A stretch of 64,000 bases of DNA from Amycolatopsis mongoliensis (GCF_030285665.1 NZ_CP127295.1:2480001-2544000); one strand, 5' to 3'; counted from the first letter of the stretch, positions 1 to 8,935 are shown. Program-made: numbers and translations. The notes: generated by a model not told the origin, from the sequence alone.

Positions 1-53
1 TCCTGGCCGACGTCGTTCCCGGCTCGCCGCCCGTGCGCGCCGAGGTCAGCTGA
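1..53 (+). CDS. 3' end of an unidentified gene (partial)
   Basis: An open frame enters from the left edge (codons in phase with position 3), reads LADVVPGSPPVRAEVS and stops at TGA 51-53. Third codon positions are mostly G or C, as in real genes here. It ends 8 bases inside the 3' end of the convergent HAD gene, the same tail-to-tail arrangement seen repeatedly in this window. Too little is visible to name a product. Confidence 0.5.
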   Translation, partial: LADVVPGSPPVRAEVS

Positions 54-684
54 GCCCGAGCGCACCCGGCAAGCCGGTGATCTTCTCCACCACCGCCGTC
101 GCCTGCTTCAGTACTTCCGGGTCCGGCGGGAAGTGCGGGTTCGGCACCGCGTACACCGCCATCTTCGCCGCAAGCGCCGACCGCAGCCCGTTCGTCGTGT
201 CCTCCACCGCCGCGCAATCCGACGGCGCCACGCCCAGCAGCTCGGCGGCCCGCAGGTACACGTCCGGTGCCGGCTTCCCGGCCCCGACCTGCTCGGACGA
301 CACCGCCGCGCCCACCGGCAGGCCCGTGACGTCCAGGAAGCCCTTGATCAGGATCACCGGTGACGAGCTGGCGATCGCCACCGGCCACCGCTTCGACACC
401 TGGCGGACCACCTCCACCGCACCCGGGATCAGCGGCGGCTCCTCCGCGTAGCGCGCCGCCATGCGCTTGACCACGACGGTCGCGATCTCGGGCGGCGTGA
501 GCCGCGCGCCCAGCTCCTCCACCAGGTAGCGGGCCCATTCCGGCGTGCTCATCCCCTGCAGCGCCCGCGTCGTCCCGTCCTGCCAGGTGCCGCCGTGCTC
601 GGCGACGACCGCCCGGCGGATCTCGTCCCAGATCCGTTCGGAGTCCACGAGTACGCCGTCGAGGTCGAAGATCACCGCGTCCAT
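46..684 (-). CDS. HAD-family hydrolase (phosphoglycolate/beta-phosphoglucomutase-like)
   Basis: A 212-residue cytosolic haloacid-dehalogenase phosphohydrolase. Motif I is DLDG with the nucleophile/acid pair D7 and D9. Motif II is the SSS around residues 106-108, motif III Lys is K137 (GAGKPAP) and motif IV is ED at 161-162. The helical cap between residues 15 and 85 is the C1 type of the HAD-IA subfamily, whose members dephosphorylate or isomerise small sugar phosphates and phosphoglycolate. The substrate cannot be read from the sequence. The length is normal for the family. The gene diverges from the MarR regulator at 752 and its start lies about 30 bp from the palindrome at 714-753, so that regulator could affect it too. 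Confidence 0.85.
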   Translation of the reverse strand: MDAVIFDLDGVLVDSERIWDEIRRAVVAEHGGTWQDGTTRALQGMSTPEWARYLVEELGARLTPPEIATVVVKRMAARYAEEPPLIPGAVEVVRQVSKRWPVAIASSSPVILIKGFLDVTGLPVGAAVSSEQVGAGKPAPDVYLRAAELLGVAPSDCAAVEDTTNGLRSALAAKMAVYAVPNPHFPPDPEVLKQATAVVEKITGLPGALGLS

Positions 685-713
685 GCCCCTGAGCGTAGCT
701 TGTGAGAGGAGTT

Positions 714-753
714 ACTTAGCTACCCTTACTAATTTTTGTTAGCATAGCTAAGT
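714..753. promoter_or_regulatory. Operator-like inverted repeat before marR
   Basis: ACTTAGCTA at 714-722 and its exact reverse complement TAGCTAAGT at 745-753 flank an AT-rich 22-base centre, which is striking in this GC-rich DNA. The right arm runs into the GTG start of the MarR gene. This fits an autoregulatory site for the MarR-MFS pair. A TAGCAT hexamer at 740-745, about 7 bases before the GTG, could be a -10 element for a leaderless transcript (inference). Confidence 0.6.
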
Positions 754-1210
754 GACTGCCCCGATCGCCGATCTCGCCCACCGGCTGCGGCCGCTGGTCT
801 TCCGGCTGTACCACCAGGTGCGCCGTCAGACCCCGCAGCTGACGCTGACCCTCACCCAGGGCTCGGTGCTGAGCGAGCTCGTCAACGGCGGTCCCCGGCG
901 GATGAGCGCGCTGGCCGAGTTCGAGCAGGTGAAGCTGCCGTCGATGACCGACGTCGTCAGCCGGCTCGAACGGCTCGGCCTGGCCACCCGCACGCCGGAC
1001 CCTGCCGACCGGCGCGCGGTGCTCGTGGACGTCACCGACGAGGGTCGCCGCTTCTACGCCGAGACGGTCGCCGCCCGCGAAGAGTTCCTTCGCGAACGCC
1101 TGATCGCGATGGACGACACCGACCGCGCTGCGATCGAAGCCGCCCTGCCCGCCCTCGCCAAATTGCTCGTCGACACCAAGAAGGAGGCACTGATCAGCGA
1201 TGAGCGCTGA
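752..1210 (+). CDS. MarR-family transcriptional regulator
   Basis: A 152-residue MarR-type winged-helix protein. The DNA-binding part spans about residues 45-100 (RMSALAEFEQ, then MTDVVSRLERLGLATR), followed by the wing D-P-A-D-R-R-A-V that is diagnostic of the family. Helices at both ends form the usual dimer interface. The GTG start at 752 lies in the right arm of a perfect palindrome, and no Shine-Dalgarno fits upstream, so the mRNA may be leaderless. The 3' end overlaps the MFS transporter start by 11 bases. MarR regulators in this arrangement usually repress themselves and a cognate efflux pump until a ligand binds. The ligand is unknown. Confidence 0.9.
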   Translation: MTAPIADLAHRLRPLVFRLYHQVRRQTPQLTLTLTQGSVLSELVNGGPRRMSALAEFEQVKLPSMTDVVSRLERLGLATRTPDPADRRAVLVDVTDEGRRFYAETVAAREEFLRERLIAMDDTDRAAIEAALPALAKLLVDTKKEALISDER

Positions 1211-2417
1211 ACACCACTCGAGCCTGCTGGACGCCGTCAAGGGCCAGCCCAAGCAGGTGTGGATCACCGCGTTCGCCGCGGTCATCGCCTTCATGGGGAT
1301 CGGCCTGGTCGACCCGATCCTGCTGTCCATCGCCAAGGGCCTGGACGCGACGCCGTCGCAGGTCACCCTGCTCTTCTCGTCGTACCTCGGCGTCCAGGTC
1401 GTCGCGATGCTGGTCACCGGCGCGGCGAGCGCCAAGTTCGGCCCCAAGCGCACGGTCCTGGTCGGGCTGACGCTGATCGTCGCCGCCACCGCGCTGTGTT
1501 CGGCCGCCGGCTCGATCGAGCAGCTCGTCGGGCTGCGCGCGGTCTGGGGCCTCGGCAACGCGTTCTTCATCGCCACGGCGCTGTCGGTGATCGTCGGCGC
1601 CGCGACCGGCGGCCAGTCCGGCGCGATCCTGCTCTACGAGGCCGCCCTCGGTGTCGGCCTGTCGGTCGGCCCGCTGCTGGGCGCGCTGCTCGGCAGCATC
1701 TCGTGGCGCGGCCCGTTCCTCGGCACCGCCGTCCTGATGGCCGGTGCGCTCGTGCTGTGCGCGGTGTTCCTGAAGAGCGACAAGCACGAGAAGCGCGAGC
1801 CGATCAAGCTGCTCGACCCGATCCGCGCGCTGAAGCACACCGGCCTGCTGCGCACCTCCGTCGCGTCGGCGCTGTACACCGCCGCGTTCTTCGCGGTGCT
1901 GGCCTGGTCGCCGTTCGTCCTCGGCTGGAACGCCATCGCCGTCGGCCTGATCTTCTGCGGCTGGGGCCTCTGCGTCGCGGTCGCCGGCGTGGCCCTCGCG
2001 CCGCGGCTGGCCGCCAAGCTCGGTGAGCGGCACGCCGCCGCGGCCGCCGTCTTCGGGTACGCCGTGCTGATGCTGGTGCTGGCCGTGCCGAGCAAGCCGG
2101 TGCTCGTCGCCGGGATCGTCGTCTCGGGACTGGTCTCCGGCCTGCTGAACACACTGTTCACCGGCACCGCGATGTCGATCAGCGACGCGCCGCGCCCAGT
2201 CGCCAGCGCGGGCTACAACTTTTGCCGCTGGCTCGGCGGCGCCGTCGCCGCGACGCTCGTCGGGCACGTCGCCGAGTGGTTCGGCTCGCCGCAGGCTCCG
2301 TTCGTCGCCTCCGCCGTGCTGTGCGTCGTCGCGGGCGGGCTGCTCTCGCTGCGGGAGAAGAAGGCGGACCCGCGCGCGGTGCCGCAGGAGGCGGTGCTCG
2401 TCGGCGAGGAGTTCTGA
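1200..2417 (+). CDS. MFS efflux transporter (DHA-type)
   Basis: A 405-residue integral membrane protein with about twelve hydrophobic segments. After the first membrane segment (residues 21-40) comes the loop AKFGPKRTVLVG at about 78-89, which is MFS motif A between helices 2 and 3. The drug:H+ antiporter signature region (LLYEAALGVGLSVGPLLG) sits around residues 140-160, in helix 5 where DHA pumps carry motif C. It is translationally coupled to the preceding MarR gene by an 11-base overlap, so both are probably controlled from the palindrome at 714-753. Export of a drug-like or toxic compound is the likely role. The substrate is unknown. Confidence 0.88.
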   Translation: MSAEHHSSLLDAVKGQPKQVWITAFAAVIAFMGIGLVDPILLSIAKGLDATPSQVTLLFSSYLGVQVVAMLVTGAASAKFGPKRTVLVGLTLIVAATALCSAAGSIEQLVGLRAVWGLGNAFFIATALSVIVGAATGGQSGAILLYEAALGVGLSVGPLLGALLGSISWRGPFLGTAVLMAGALVLCAVFLKSDKHEKREPIKLLDPIRALKHTGLLRTSVASALYTAAFFAVLAWSPFVLGWNAIAVGLIFCGWGLCVAVAGVALAPRLAAKLGERHAAAAAVFGYAVLMLVLAVPSKPVLVAGIVVSGLVSGLLNTLFTGTAMSISDAPRPVASAGYNFCRWLGGAVAATLVGHVAEWFGSPQAPFVASAVLCVVAGGLLSLREKKADPRAVPQEAVLVGEEF

Positions 2418-2525
2418 CCCGCCGTTCGGAGCAGTAGTACACCAGCCGTTCATCTGTATGTCTGGAATGGCTGGTTTTGGAGGCTTACGGTCGGTTCGTT
2501 CCCGAACTCCCACCATGGAGGCCTC

Positions 2526-4583
2526 GTGCCCGACCGTCTGCTCCCGCTGCTGCCCGTCCACCCGGGCGGCCGCTCCCCGATCACCTGCGAGTACCGCTGC
2601 GGCAACGCCTGTGCCCACCCCGAGCCGAACGAGTCCGGGAACGAGTACTTCGGCGACGTCGTGAAGGACATCTCCCGCCGTGGGGCCTTCAAGGCCGGTG
2701 CCGTGATGGCCGCCGCGGCCGGCGGGTTCGCCGCGCTGTCGGGGACCGCGGCCGCCACACCCGCGCAGAAGCCGCACCCGCGGCCGGTGCCCGGCACCGA
2801 CTTCGACCCGGTCCCGCCGAACAAGCTCGACGCGGTCACCGTCCCGGACGGCTACGCGCAGCGCGTCGTCATCCGCTGGGGTGACCCGGTGGTGCCGGGT
2901 GCGCCGAAGTTCGACTTCACCAAGCAGACCGCCGCCGCGCAGGCCAAGCAGTTCGGCTACAACAACGACTTCGTCGGCCTGATCCCGCAGGATCCGCTGG
3001 GCCTGACGAACCTGCTCGTCGTGAACCACGAGTACACGACCGAGGTGCACCTGTTCCCGGCCGACCAGTACGACCCGGCGAACCCGACCGAGGAGCAGGT
3101 GAAGATCGCCTGGGCCGCCCACGGCCTCTCGGTGCTGCTGACCCGCCGCGACCCGATCCACGGCGGCCTCGAGGTCGTGCCCAGCCGGTACGGCCGCCGG
3201 ATCACGCTCGACACGATCTTCGAGGTGCGCGGCCCGGCCGCCGGCTCGAAGTACCTGAAGACGTCGGCCGACCCCAGCGGGCGCAAGGTCCGCGGCACGC
3301 AGAACAACTGCTCCGGCGGCGTGACGCCGTGGGGCACGGTGCTTTCCGGCGAAGAGAACATCCACCAGTACTTCGCCAACTCCGAGAAGGTGACCGACCC
3401 GGTCGAGGCCGCGCGGCTGAAGCGGTACGCCATCGGCGCCGGCACGAGCACCCGCAAGTGGGAGCGCTTCGACAAGCGCTGGGACGTCGCCCAGGAGCCG
3501 AACGAGCCGAACCGGTTCGGCTGGGTCGTCGAGATCGACCCGAACGACCCGACGTCGACGCCGGTCAAGCACACCGCGCTCGGCCGCCTCAAGCACGAGG
3601 GCGCGAACATCAAGATCACCGCCGACGGCCGCGTCGCCGCGTACTCCGGGGACGACGAGCGGTTCGAGTACATCTACAAGTTCGTCTCCAAGGGCAGGTA
3701 CAAGCCGGGCAAGAGCGCGCACGCGCGTCGCCACAACTCGGCGCTGCTCGACGACGGCACCCTGTACGTCGCCCGCTTCACCGGCGACAGCCCGGGCGAG
3801 ATCGACGGCACCGGCAAGCTCCCCGCCGACGGCGAGTTCGACGGCGCCGGCGAGTGGATCCCGCTGGCGAGCGGCACCAAGTCCTTTGTGGACGGATTCA
3901 CCGCGGAAGAGGTCTACGTCTTCACGCGGCAGGCCGCCGACAAGGTCGCCGCGACGAAGATGGACCGGCCGGAGGACATCGAGCCGAACCCGGTCAACGG
4001 CCGGATCTACGCGGCGCTGACCAACAACTCCGACCGCGGCGCGGCGGGCAAGGCCGGCGTCGACGAGGTGAACCCGCGCGTGGCCAACAAGAACGGGCAG
4101 ATCCTGGAGTGGGAGGAGGCCCGCGGCGACGCGGCGTCGACGAAGTTCTCGTGGCGGCTGCTGCTCGTCTGCGGTGATCCGGCCGCGGCCGACACCTACT
4201 ACGGCGGCTTCGACAAGAGCAAGGTCAGCCCGATCTCCTGCCCGGACAACGTCACCTTCGACCGGCACGGCAACCTGTGGATCTCCACCGACGGCAACGC
4301 GCTCGGCGCGAACGACGGCCTGTTCTCGGTTCCGGTGACCGGGCCGGACCGCGGTCACGTCAAGCAGTTCCTCTCGGTGCCGGTCGGCGCCGAGACGTGC
4401 GGCCCGGTCGTCACCGACCACCTCGTGCTCGTCGCGGTCCAGCACCCGGGCGAGAACGCGGCGAGCTCGGCGAACCCGACGTCGCACTGGCCCGACGGCG
4501 GCACCGCGCAGCCGCGTCCGTCGCTCGTCTCGGTGTGGAAGAAGGGCCGCTTCGGGCGGCCCGGCCGCATCGGCGAACGCTGA
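2526..4583 (+). CDS. phoX: PhoX-family phosphatase (DUF839), Tat-exported
   Basis: A 685-residue protein of the PhoX/DUF839 family: Ca2+/Fe3+-dependent alkaline phosphatases that fold as beta-propellers and release phosphate outside the cell. The N-terminus has the family's leader with paired cysteines (CEYRCGNAC, residues 21-29). The twin-arginine motif SRRGAFK lies at 50-56, before a hydrophobic Ala/Gly stretch ending near TAAATPA, so the folded enzyme should leave by the Tat pathway. Acidic and propeller motifs such as NNCSGGVTPWGT, KHEGANI and PEDIEPNPVNGRIY follow. The length is typical. The GTG start at 2526 has GGAGG 5-7 bases upstream. Regulation by phosphate (PhoP) is expected for the family, but I see no convincing PHO box in 2418-2525. 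Confidence 0.85.
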   Translation: MPDRLLPLLPVHPGGRSPITCEYRCGNACAHPEPNESGNEYFGDVVKDISRRGAFKAGAVMAAAAGGFAALSGTAAATPAQKPHPRPVPGTDFDPVPPNKLDAVTVPDGYAQRVVIRWGDPVVPGAPKFDFTKQTAAAQAKQFGYNNDFVGLIPQDPLGLTNLLVVNHEYTTEVHLFPADQYDPANPTEEQVKIAWAAHGLSVLLTRRDPIHGGLEVVPSRYGRRITLDTIFEVRGPAAGSKYLKTSADPSGRKVRGTQNNCSGGVTPWGTVLSGEENIHQYFANSEKVTDPVEAARLKRYAIGAGTSTRKWERFDKRWDVAQEPNEPNRFGWVVEIDPNDPTSTPVKHTALGRLKHEGANIKITADGRVAAYSGDDERFEYIYKFVSKGRYKPGKSAHARRHNSALLDDGTLYVARFTGDSPGEIDGTGKLPADGEFDGAGEWIPLASGTKSFVDGFTAEEVYVFTRQAADKVAATKMDRPEDIEPNPVNGRIYAALTNNSDRGAAGKAGVDEVNPRVANKNGQILEWEEARGDAASTKFSWRLLLVCGDPAAADTYYGGFDKSKVSPISCPDNVTFDRHGNLWISTDGNALGANDGLFSVPVTGPDRGHVKQFLSVPVGAETCGPVVTDHLVLVAVQHPGENAASSANPTSHWPDGGTAQPRPSLVSVWKKGRFGRPGRIGER

Positions 4584-4670
4584 CGCGCCGGGCCCGTCCC
4601 GGCCGAGGTTCACTCTTAAGTGGACGGTTCTCGGCCGGTGCGGGCCCGGGTGCCACGCCATAGTCGAGGC

Positions 4671-6263
4671 ATGGTCCGTTCGGCGCGCGTGGTGGCAGTG
4701 GTGGTGGCGGCGCTTTCGGGGACGGTCGCGCCCGCGGCCGCCGCCGATCCGCCGCCGGCCTGCGGGGGGATCGCGGGGAACCCCAGCGTCGAGAAGACGG
4801 CGGCCAACGGCGCCCCGGACGGCTACGTCTTCACTCCGGCCGCACCGGTCCCGCCCGGCACCCCCGCCGCGAAGGCGCCGAAGCTGCTGACCGAGCAGGC
4901 GTTCGCCGTGGACGGGCAGCGGTCGGCGGTGATCCAGACGCCGGACGGCAAGGCCAGCACCGCCTACTCCACCGAGAAGTTCGTGCCCGGCGGCGTGTAC
5001 ACGCTCAGCGTGTCGACGGGCTCGTACGCGCCGAGCGCCGGACCGGCGACGGGACTGCGCTTCTACGACGTCAACGGCGCCCAGGTCCAGGAGACCAAGC
5101 TCGTCGCGGACCACGACGCCGGCGACGGCCACCTGGCGAAGCAGGACTTCCCGGCGGCGACGGCCCCGGCGAAGGCGGCGACGGTGAAGTTCTTCGCGAC
5201 GACGAGCGCCGAACGGCTGCGCTGGGACTGCGTCGGCCTGCAGCTCGCGGCGTACTCGGTGAAGAAGGAAGTGCAGAACCCGGCGACCGGCGCGTGGGGC
5301 CCGTTCGCGACGGTGACCGCGGGCGACACCGCGCACTACCGCGTCACCGTGACGAACGAAGGCACCCAGGACCTCACCGGGATCACCGTGCAGGACCCGT
5401 GGTGCCCGCCGTTCGAGGCGTTCGCGCTGGCCGCCGGCGCGACCAAGCAGCTGACCTGCGACCACCCGGACCTGACGGTGGCCGACACCGGGCACGTCAA
5501 CACGGCGAAGGTGACGGGCGTGCACTACCCGGGCGGCACGCTGGGCGACAAGACGGCGTCGGCGACGATCACCGTCCTGCCGCCGCCCGCCACCGCGAAG
5601 ATCGGCGACTTCGTGTGGAACGACCGCAACCGCGACGGCAGCCAGGACCCGGGCGAGCCGGGCGTCGCGGGCGTGAAGGTGACGCTGAAGGACGGGGCGG
5701 GCGGCACGGTCGGCACCGCGACCACCGACGACAAGGGCAAGTACGGCTTCGAGAAGCTGAAGGACGGCACCTACCAGGTCTGCTTCGCCGTCCCGGCGGA
5801 CTTCACGGTGACCCGCAAGGACGCGGCCGCCGACGACCGCGACTCCGACGCGGACCCGGACGGCTGCACCGCCCCGCGCACCCTGGGCGGCACGGCGCGC
5901 GAGGACTTCACGGTGGACCTGGGCCTGGCCCCGCCGACGAACCGGATCGGCGACTTCGCCTGGTCGGACACCAACGGCAACGGCCTGCAGGACGCGGGCG
6001 AGCCGGGGCTGGCGGGGGTGAAGGTGACGCTGAACAACGGCACGAGCGTGGTCACCGGCCCAGATGGCGCGTATGCGTTCACCGGCCTGGAAGACGGCAG
6101 CTACCAGGTCTGCTTCACGGCCGACGGCAAGCACCCGACCGGCAAGGACGCGGGCGACGACGCGAAGGATTCGGACGCGGACCCGGCGACGGGCTGTGCG
6201 GACGCGCGGCAGCTGGGCAAGGACAAGCGCGACGACCAAACGGTCGACGTGGGGTTCGCCTAG
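4671..6263 (+). CDS. Secreted protein with two SdrD B-like (Cna_B/prealbumin) domains
   Basis: I choose ATG 4671 (530 residues) over the upstream GTG at 4620 because it gives a clean signal peptide: MVRSARVV, a hydrophobic core, and cleavage near APAAAA-DP. The mature protein has a carbohydrate-binding-like or lectin-like N-terminal part with a CGG...WDCVG cysteine pair. A DUF11-like domain follows (HYRVTVTNEGTQDLTGI), then two SdrD B-domains starting near residues 310 (KIGDFVWNDRNRDGSQDPGE) and 425 (RIGDFAWSDTNGNGLQDAGE). Each B-domain carries a calcium-loop-like DxNxDGxxDxGE. Such modules are rigid stalks in Gram-positive surface adhesins. Unusually, there is no LPXTG or C-terminal membrane anchor: it stops right after the second B-domain, so it is either released or held non-covalently. 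Confidence 0.82.
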   Translation: MVRSARVVAVVVAALSGTVAPAAAADPPPACGGIAGNPSVEKTAANGAPDGYVFTPAAPVPPGTPAAKAPKLLTEQAFAVDGQRSAVIQTPDGKASTAYSTEKFVPGGVYTLSVSTGSYAPSAGPATGLRFYDVNGAQVQETKLVADHDAGDGHLAKQDFPAATAPAKAATVKFFATTSAERLRWDCVGLQLAAYSVKKEVQNPATGAWGPFATVTAGDTAHYRVTVTNEGTQDLTGITVQDPWCPPFEAFALAAGATKQLTCDHPDLTVADTGHVNTAKVTGVHYPGGTLGDKTASATITVLPPPATAKIGDFVWNDRNRDGSQDPGEPGVAGVKVTLKDGAGGTVGTATTDDKGKYGFEKLKDGTYQVCFAVPADFTVTRKDAAADDRDSDADPDGCTAPRTLGGTAREDFTVDLGLAPPTNRIGDFAWSDTNGNGLQDAGEPGLAGVKVTLNNGTSVVTGPDGAYAFTGLEDGSYQVCFTADGKHPTGKDAGDDAKDSDADPATGCADARQLGKDKRDDQTVDVGFA

Positions 6264-6276
6264 TTACGGTGGGGGC

Positions 6277-6954
6277 ATGACGGATCTTCCCCTCGCCCTC
6301 GTCACCGGTGCCTCGCGCGGGATCGGCGCGGCGGTCGCCCACCAGCTCGCCCCGACCCACCGCCTCCTCCTCGGCGGCCGGAACGCGGCCGCGCTCGACG
6401 CGCTGGCGAAGGAGCTCCCGGGCGCGGAGCCGTGGCCGGTGGAGCTGACCGACCCCGCGTCGCTCGCCGAAGCCGTGTCGGGCATCGACTCGCTCGACGT
6501 CCTGGTCCACTCGGCCGGCGTCGCGCGCCTGGGCCGCATCGAGGAGGCGTCCGCCGAGGCGTGGCGGGACAACTTCGAGGTCAACACCCTGGCCGTGGTC
6601 GAGCTGACCCGCCTGCTGCTCCCCGCGTTGCGCGCCGCCCACGGGCACGTCGTCGTGATCAACTCGGGGGCCGGCCTGAACGCCCGGCCGGGCTGGTCGC
6701 CGTACGCGGCGAGCAAGTTCGCCGTCCGCGCCTTCGCCGACGCCCTGCGCGAGGAGGAGAAGGACATCCGCGTGACGTCCGTCTACCCCGGTCGCACCGA
6801 CACCGAGATGCAGCAGGAGATCTTCAAGGGCGAAGGCCGCGACTACGACACTTCGCACCTGCTGAAGGCGGACTCGGTGGCGACCGCGGTGGTGACAGCG
6901 GTGTCCGCCACCCCGGACGTCCACCCGACGGAGGTCATCCTCCGCCCGCGTTAA
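6277..6954 (+). CDS. Short-chain dehydrogenase/reductase
   Basis: A 225-residue classical SDR. The NADP-binding TGASRGIG is at residues 10-17, the catalytic Ser is at about 130 (INSGAG), and the Tyr-Lys pair is YAASK at about 143-147. The ATG at 6277 lies 13 bases after the preceding stop, behind GGTGGGGG. It oxidises or reduces an unidentified alcohol/ketone with NAD(P)H. Its TAA stop shares the palindromic TTAA at 6951-6954 with the stop of the convergent amidohydrolase, so the two genes end inside each other. Confidence 0.85.
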   Translation: MTDLPLALVTGASRGIGAAVAHQLAPTHRLLLGGRNAAALDALAKELPGAEPWPVELTDPASLAEAVSGIDSLDVLVHSAGVARLGRIEEASAEAWRDNFEVNTLAVVELTRLLLPALRAAHGHVVVINSGAGLNARPGWSPYAASKFAVRAFADALREEEKDIRVTSVYPGRTDTEMQQEIFKGEGRDYDTSHLLKADSVATAVVTAVSATPDVHPTEVILRPR

Positions 6955-8258
6955 GCCCGCAGCCGTGCGGCGGTCTCGGCCACCCCGGCCTGGACCTTCG
7001 CCCGGTCCACCTTCAGCGACTCGCCGTCGGCGACGACCTGCTCGCCCGCGACCCACACGTCCCGGACCCGCCGCGACCCGGCCGCCCAGACGAGGTTCGA
7101 CAGCAGCTGGACGTCCGGCACGTCGACGCCGCACGCGAAAGCCGGGTCGTCGAGGTCGATGTGGACCAGGTCGGCCCACCGGCCCGGCTCCAGCGCGCCG
7201 ATGTCGTCCCGGCCCAAGGCCGAGGCGCCGCCGCGGGTCGCCAGCAGGAAGACGTCGGCCGCGGTCAGCACCGTCGAGTCGCCGGTCGCCAGGCGGGCGA
7301 ACATCGCCGAGAGCTGCAGCTCTTCCCAGAGGTCGATGTCGTCGTTGGACGCCGGGCCGTCGGTGCCGAGGCCGACCGCCACGCCGGCGTCGCGCAGGTC
7401 CTTGATCCGCGCGATGCCCGAAGCGAGCTTCGCGTTCGAACCCGGGCAGTGCGCCATCCCGACGCCGTGCTGGGCGAACAGCGCGATGTCGGTGTCCGAC
7501 AGGTGGATCGCGTGCGCCGCCAGCACCCGGCCGTCGAGCATGCCGAGCTGCTGCAGCAGCGCCGGCACCGAGCCGTGCGCTTCGCGGACGGCAAGATCCT
7601 CCGCGGCCGCCTCGGCGATGTGGATCTGCACCAGCGCACCGCGCGAAGCAGCCGACTCGGCCGTCGCCCGCAGGCCTTCCTCGGACAGCATGTACGCCGA
7701 GTGCGGGCCATAACCCAGCTCGATGCGGTCGCCCGGGCCGAAGCGGAGGCCGTCGGTGTCGATCCAGCTTTCGATCGCGGCCAGCTGGGCGCGCCAGTCG
7801 AGGCCCGGCAGCTCCATCACCGGCGGGGCGACCAGCACGCGGCCGCCCGTCGTGAGGACCGCGTCGACCAGCTGCTCGCCTTCGAAGTACATCTCGGCGC
7901 TGGTCGTGACGCCGTGGCGCAGCATCTCGACCGAGCCGAGCAGCATGCCGGTGCGGACGTCCTCCGGGCGCAGCTTCGCTTCGGCGGGCCAGATGATCTC
8001 GTTGAGCCAGGGCAGCAGCGGCAGGTCGCCGCCCATGCCGCGCAGCAGCGTCATCGGGCTGTGCGCGTGCGTGTTGACCAGGCCGGGCAGCAGGATGCCG
8101 GTCAGGGTGGTGACCGGTGCGGCGGACTCGGGGGCGGTGGCCGCCGGTCCGCAGTAGGAGATGCGCCCATCGGCGTCCACATCGACGACCGCGTCACGCA
8201 GGAGCGAACAAGACGCGTCGGCGGGGAGAACGACAGGGGCGTGGAAACGGCGTTGCAT
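6951..8258 (-). CDS. Amidohydrolase, cytosine/adenosine-deaminase-like (Atz/Trz/MtaD group)
   Basis: A 435-residue metal-dependent hydrolase of the TIM-barrel amidohydrolase superfamily, subtype 9 (aminohydrolases acting on N-heterocycles). The metal ligands NTHAH are at residues 62-66. The further metal-site histidines sit in IHIAEA (about 213) and HAIHLSD (about 247), and the last catalytic Asp is in GTDGPASND (about 298). This motif set matches S-adenosylhomocysteine/5'-methylthioadenosine deaminases, 8-oxoguanine deaminase and atrazine-type chlorohydrolases. The sequence does not decide between them. The ATG start at 8258 is unambiguous. It is monocistronic and convergent with the SDR. 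Confidence 0.82.
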   Translation of the reverse strand: MQRRFHAPVVLPADASCSLLRDAVVDVDADGRISYCGPAATAPESAAPVTTLTGILLPGLVNTHAHSPMTLLRGMGGDLPLLPWLNEIIWPAEAKLRPEDVRTGMLLGSVEMLRHGVTTSAEMYFEGEQLVDAVLTTGGRVLVAPPVMELPGLDWRAQLAAIESWIDTDGLRFGPGDRIELGYGPHSAYMLSEEGLRATAESAASRGALVQIHIAEAAAEDLAVREAHGSVPALLQQLGMLDGRVLAAHAIHLSDTDIALFAQHGVGMAHCPGSNAKLASGIARIKDLRDAGVAVGLGTDGPASNDDIDLWEELQLSAMFARLATGDSTVLTAADVFLLATRGGASALGRDDIGALEPGRWADLVHIDLDDPAFACGVDVPDVQLLSNLVWAAGSRRVRDVWVAGEQVVADGESLKVDRAKVQAGVAETAARLRA

Positions 8259-8281
8259 CTCTGGATACTACGCACCCTGGA

Positions 8282-8935
8282 TTACGACACGACTCCACTC
8301 CGCCACGCCCAGGCGGCGATCTCCACGCGGTTGCGCGCGCCGATCTTGCCCTGCACCGACGCCAGGTGCGTCTTCACCGTGGACAGCGACAGGAACAGCT
8401 CCGCGCCGATCTCGGTGTTCGTCAGCCCGCGCGCCGCCGCCTTGACGACGTCCATCTCCCGCGCGGTCAGCGGCTCGGACGGCGGTGCGGCCTTGGTCTT
8501 CGGCGAGCCCATGCCGTCGAAGTGCTTGAGCAGCCGCACGGTGATCTGCGGCGAGACCAGCGCGTCGCCGCGGTCGGCCGCGCGCACCGCTTCGATCAGC
8601 AGCGCCGGGCCCGCGTCCTTCAGCAGGAAGCCGTGGGCGCCGTTGCGCAACGCCGTGTGCACGTACTCGTCGAGGTCGAACGTGGTGACCACGACGACCT
8701 TCAGCGGGTCGGTCACGTCCGGCCCGGCCAGCTGCCGGGTGACCTCGAGCCCGTCGAGGCCGGGCATGCGGATGTCGAGCAGGCAGACGTCGGGACGCAG
8801 TTCGCGGGCCTTCGAGACCGCCGAGACGCCGTCCGCGACGTCGGCGACGACCTCGATGTCGTCCTGCGCGTCCAGGATCATGCGGAAGCCCATCCGCACC
8901 ATCTCCTGGTCGTCGGCGATCAGTACCCGGATCAC
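8282..8935 (-). CDS. NarL/LuxR-family response regulator
   Basis: A 217-residue two-domain response regulator. The receiver has the acidic pair D8-D9, phospho-acceptor D54 (LLDIRMPG), a TTFD switch and LLKDAGP with the conserved Lys. A LuxR-type HTH occupies about residues 148-212 (LTAREMDVVKAAARGLTNTEIG, then STVKTHLASVQGKI). The GTG start at 8935 overlaps the stop of the upstream histidine kinase by four bases (GTGA), so the pair is translationally coupled. Phosphorylated dimers of this family activate promoters. The divergent ABC exporter at 10893 is the obvious candidate target. Confidence 0.9.
   Translation of the reverse strand: MIRVLIADDQEMVRMGFRMILDAQDDIEVVADVADGVSAVSKARELRPDVCLLDIRMPGLDGLEVTRQLAGPDVTDPLKVVVVTTFDLDEYVHTALRNGAHGFLLKDAGPALLIEAVRAADRGDALVSPQITVRLLKHFDGMGSPKTKAAPPSEPLTAREMDVVKAAARGLTNTEIGAELFLSLSTVKTHLASVQGKIGARNRVEIAAWAWRSGVVS

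Noticed and set aside
2440-2525. PHO box before the PhoX-type gene
   Set aside because: GTTCATC and GTTCGTTCCC are present, but not as the regularly spaced direct repeats expected for PhoP binding; too weak to annotate.
1194-6239. Minus-strand open frame of 1681 codons
   Set aside because: It runs antisense to four well-supported genes (MFS, PhoX, SdrD-B protein) and its product is a low-complexity Arg/Ala/Gly/Val sequence, the usual shadow in high-GC DNA.
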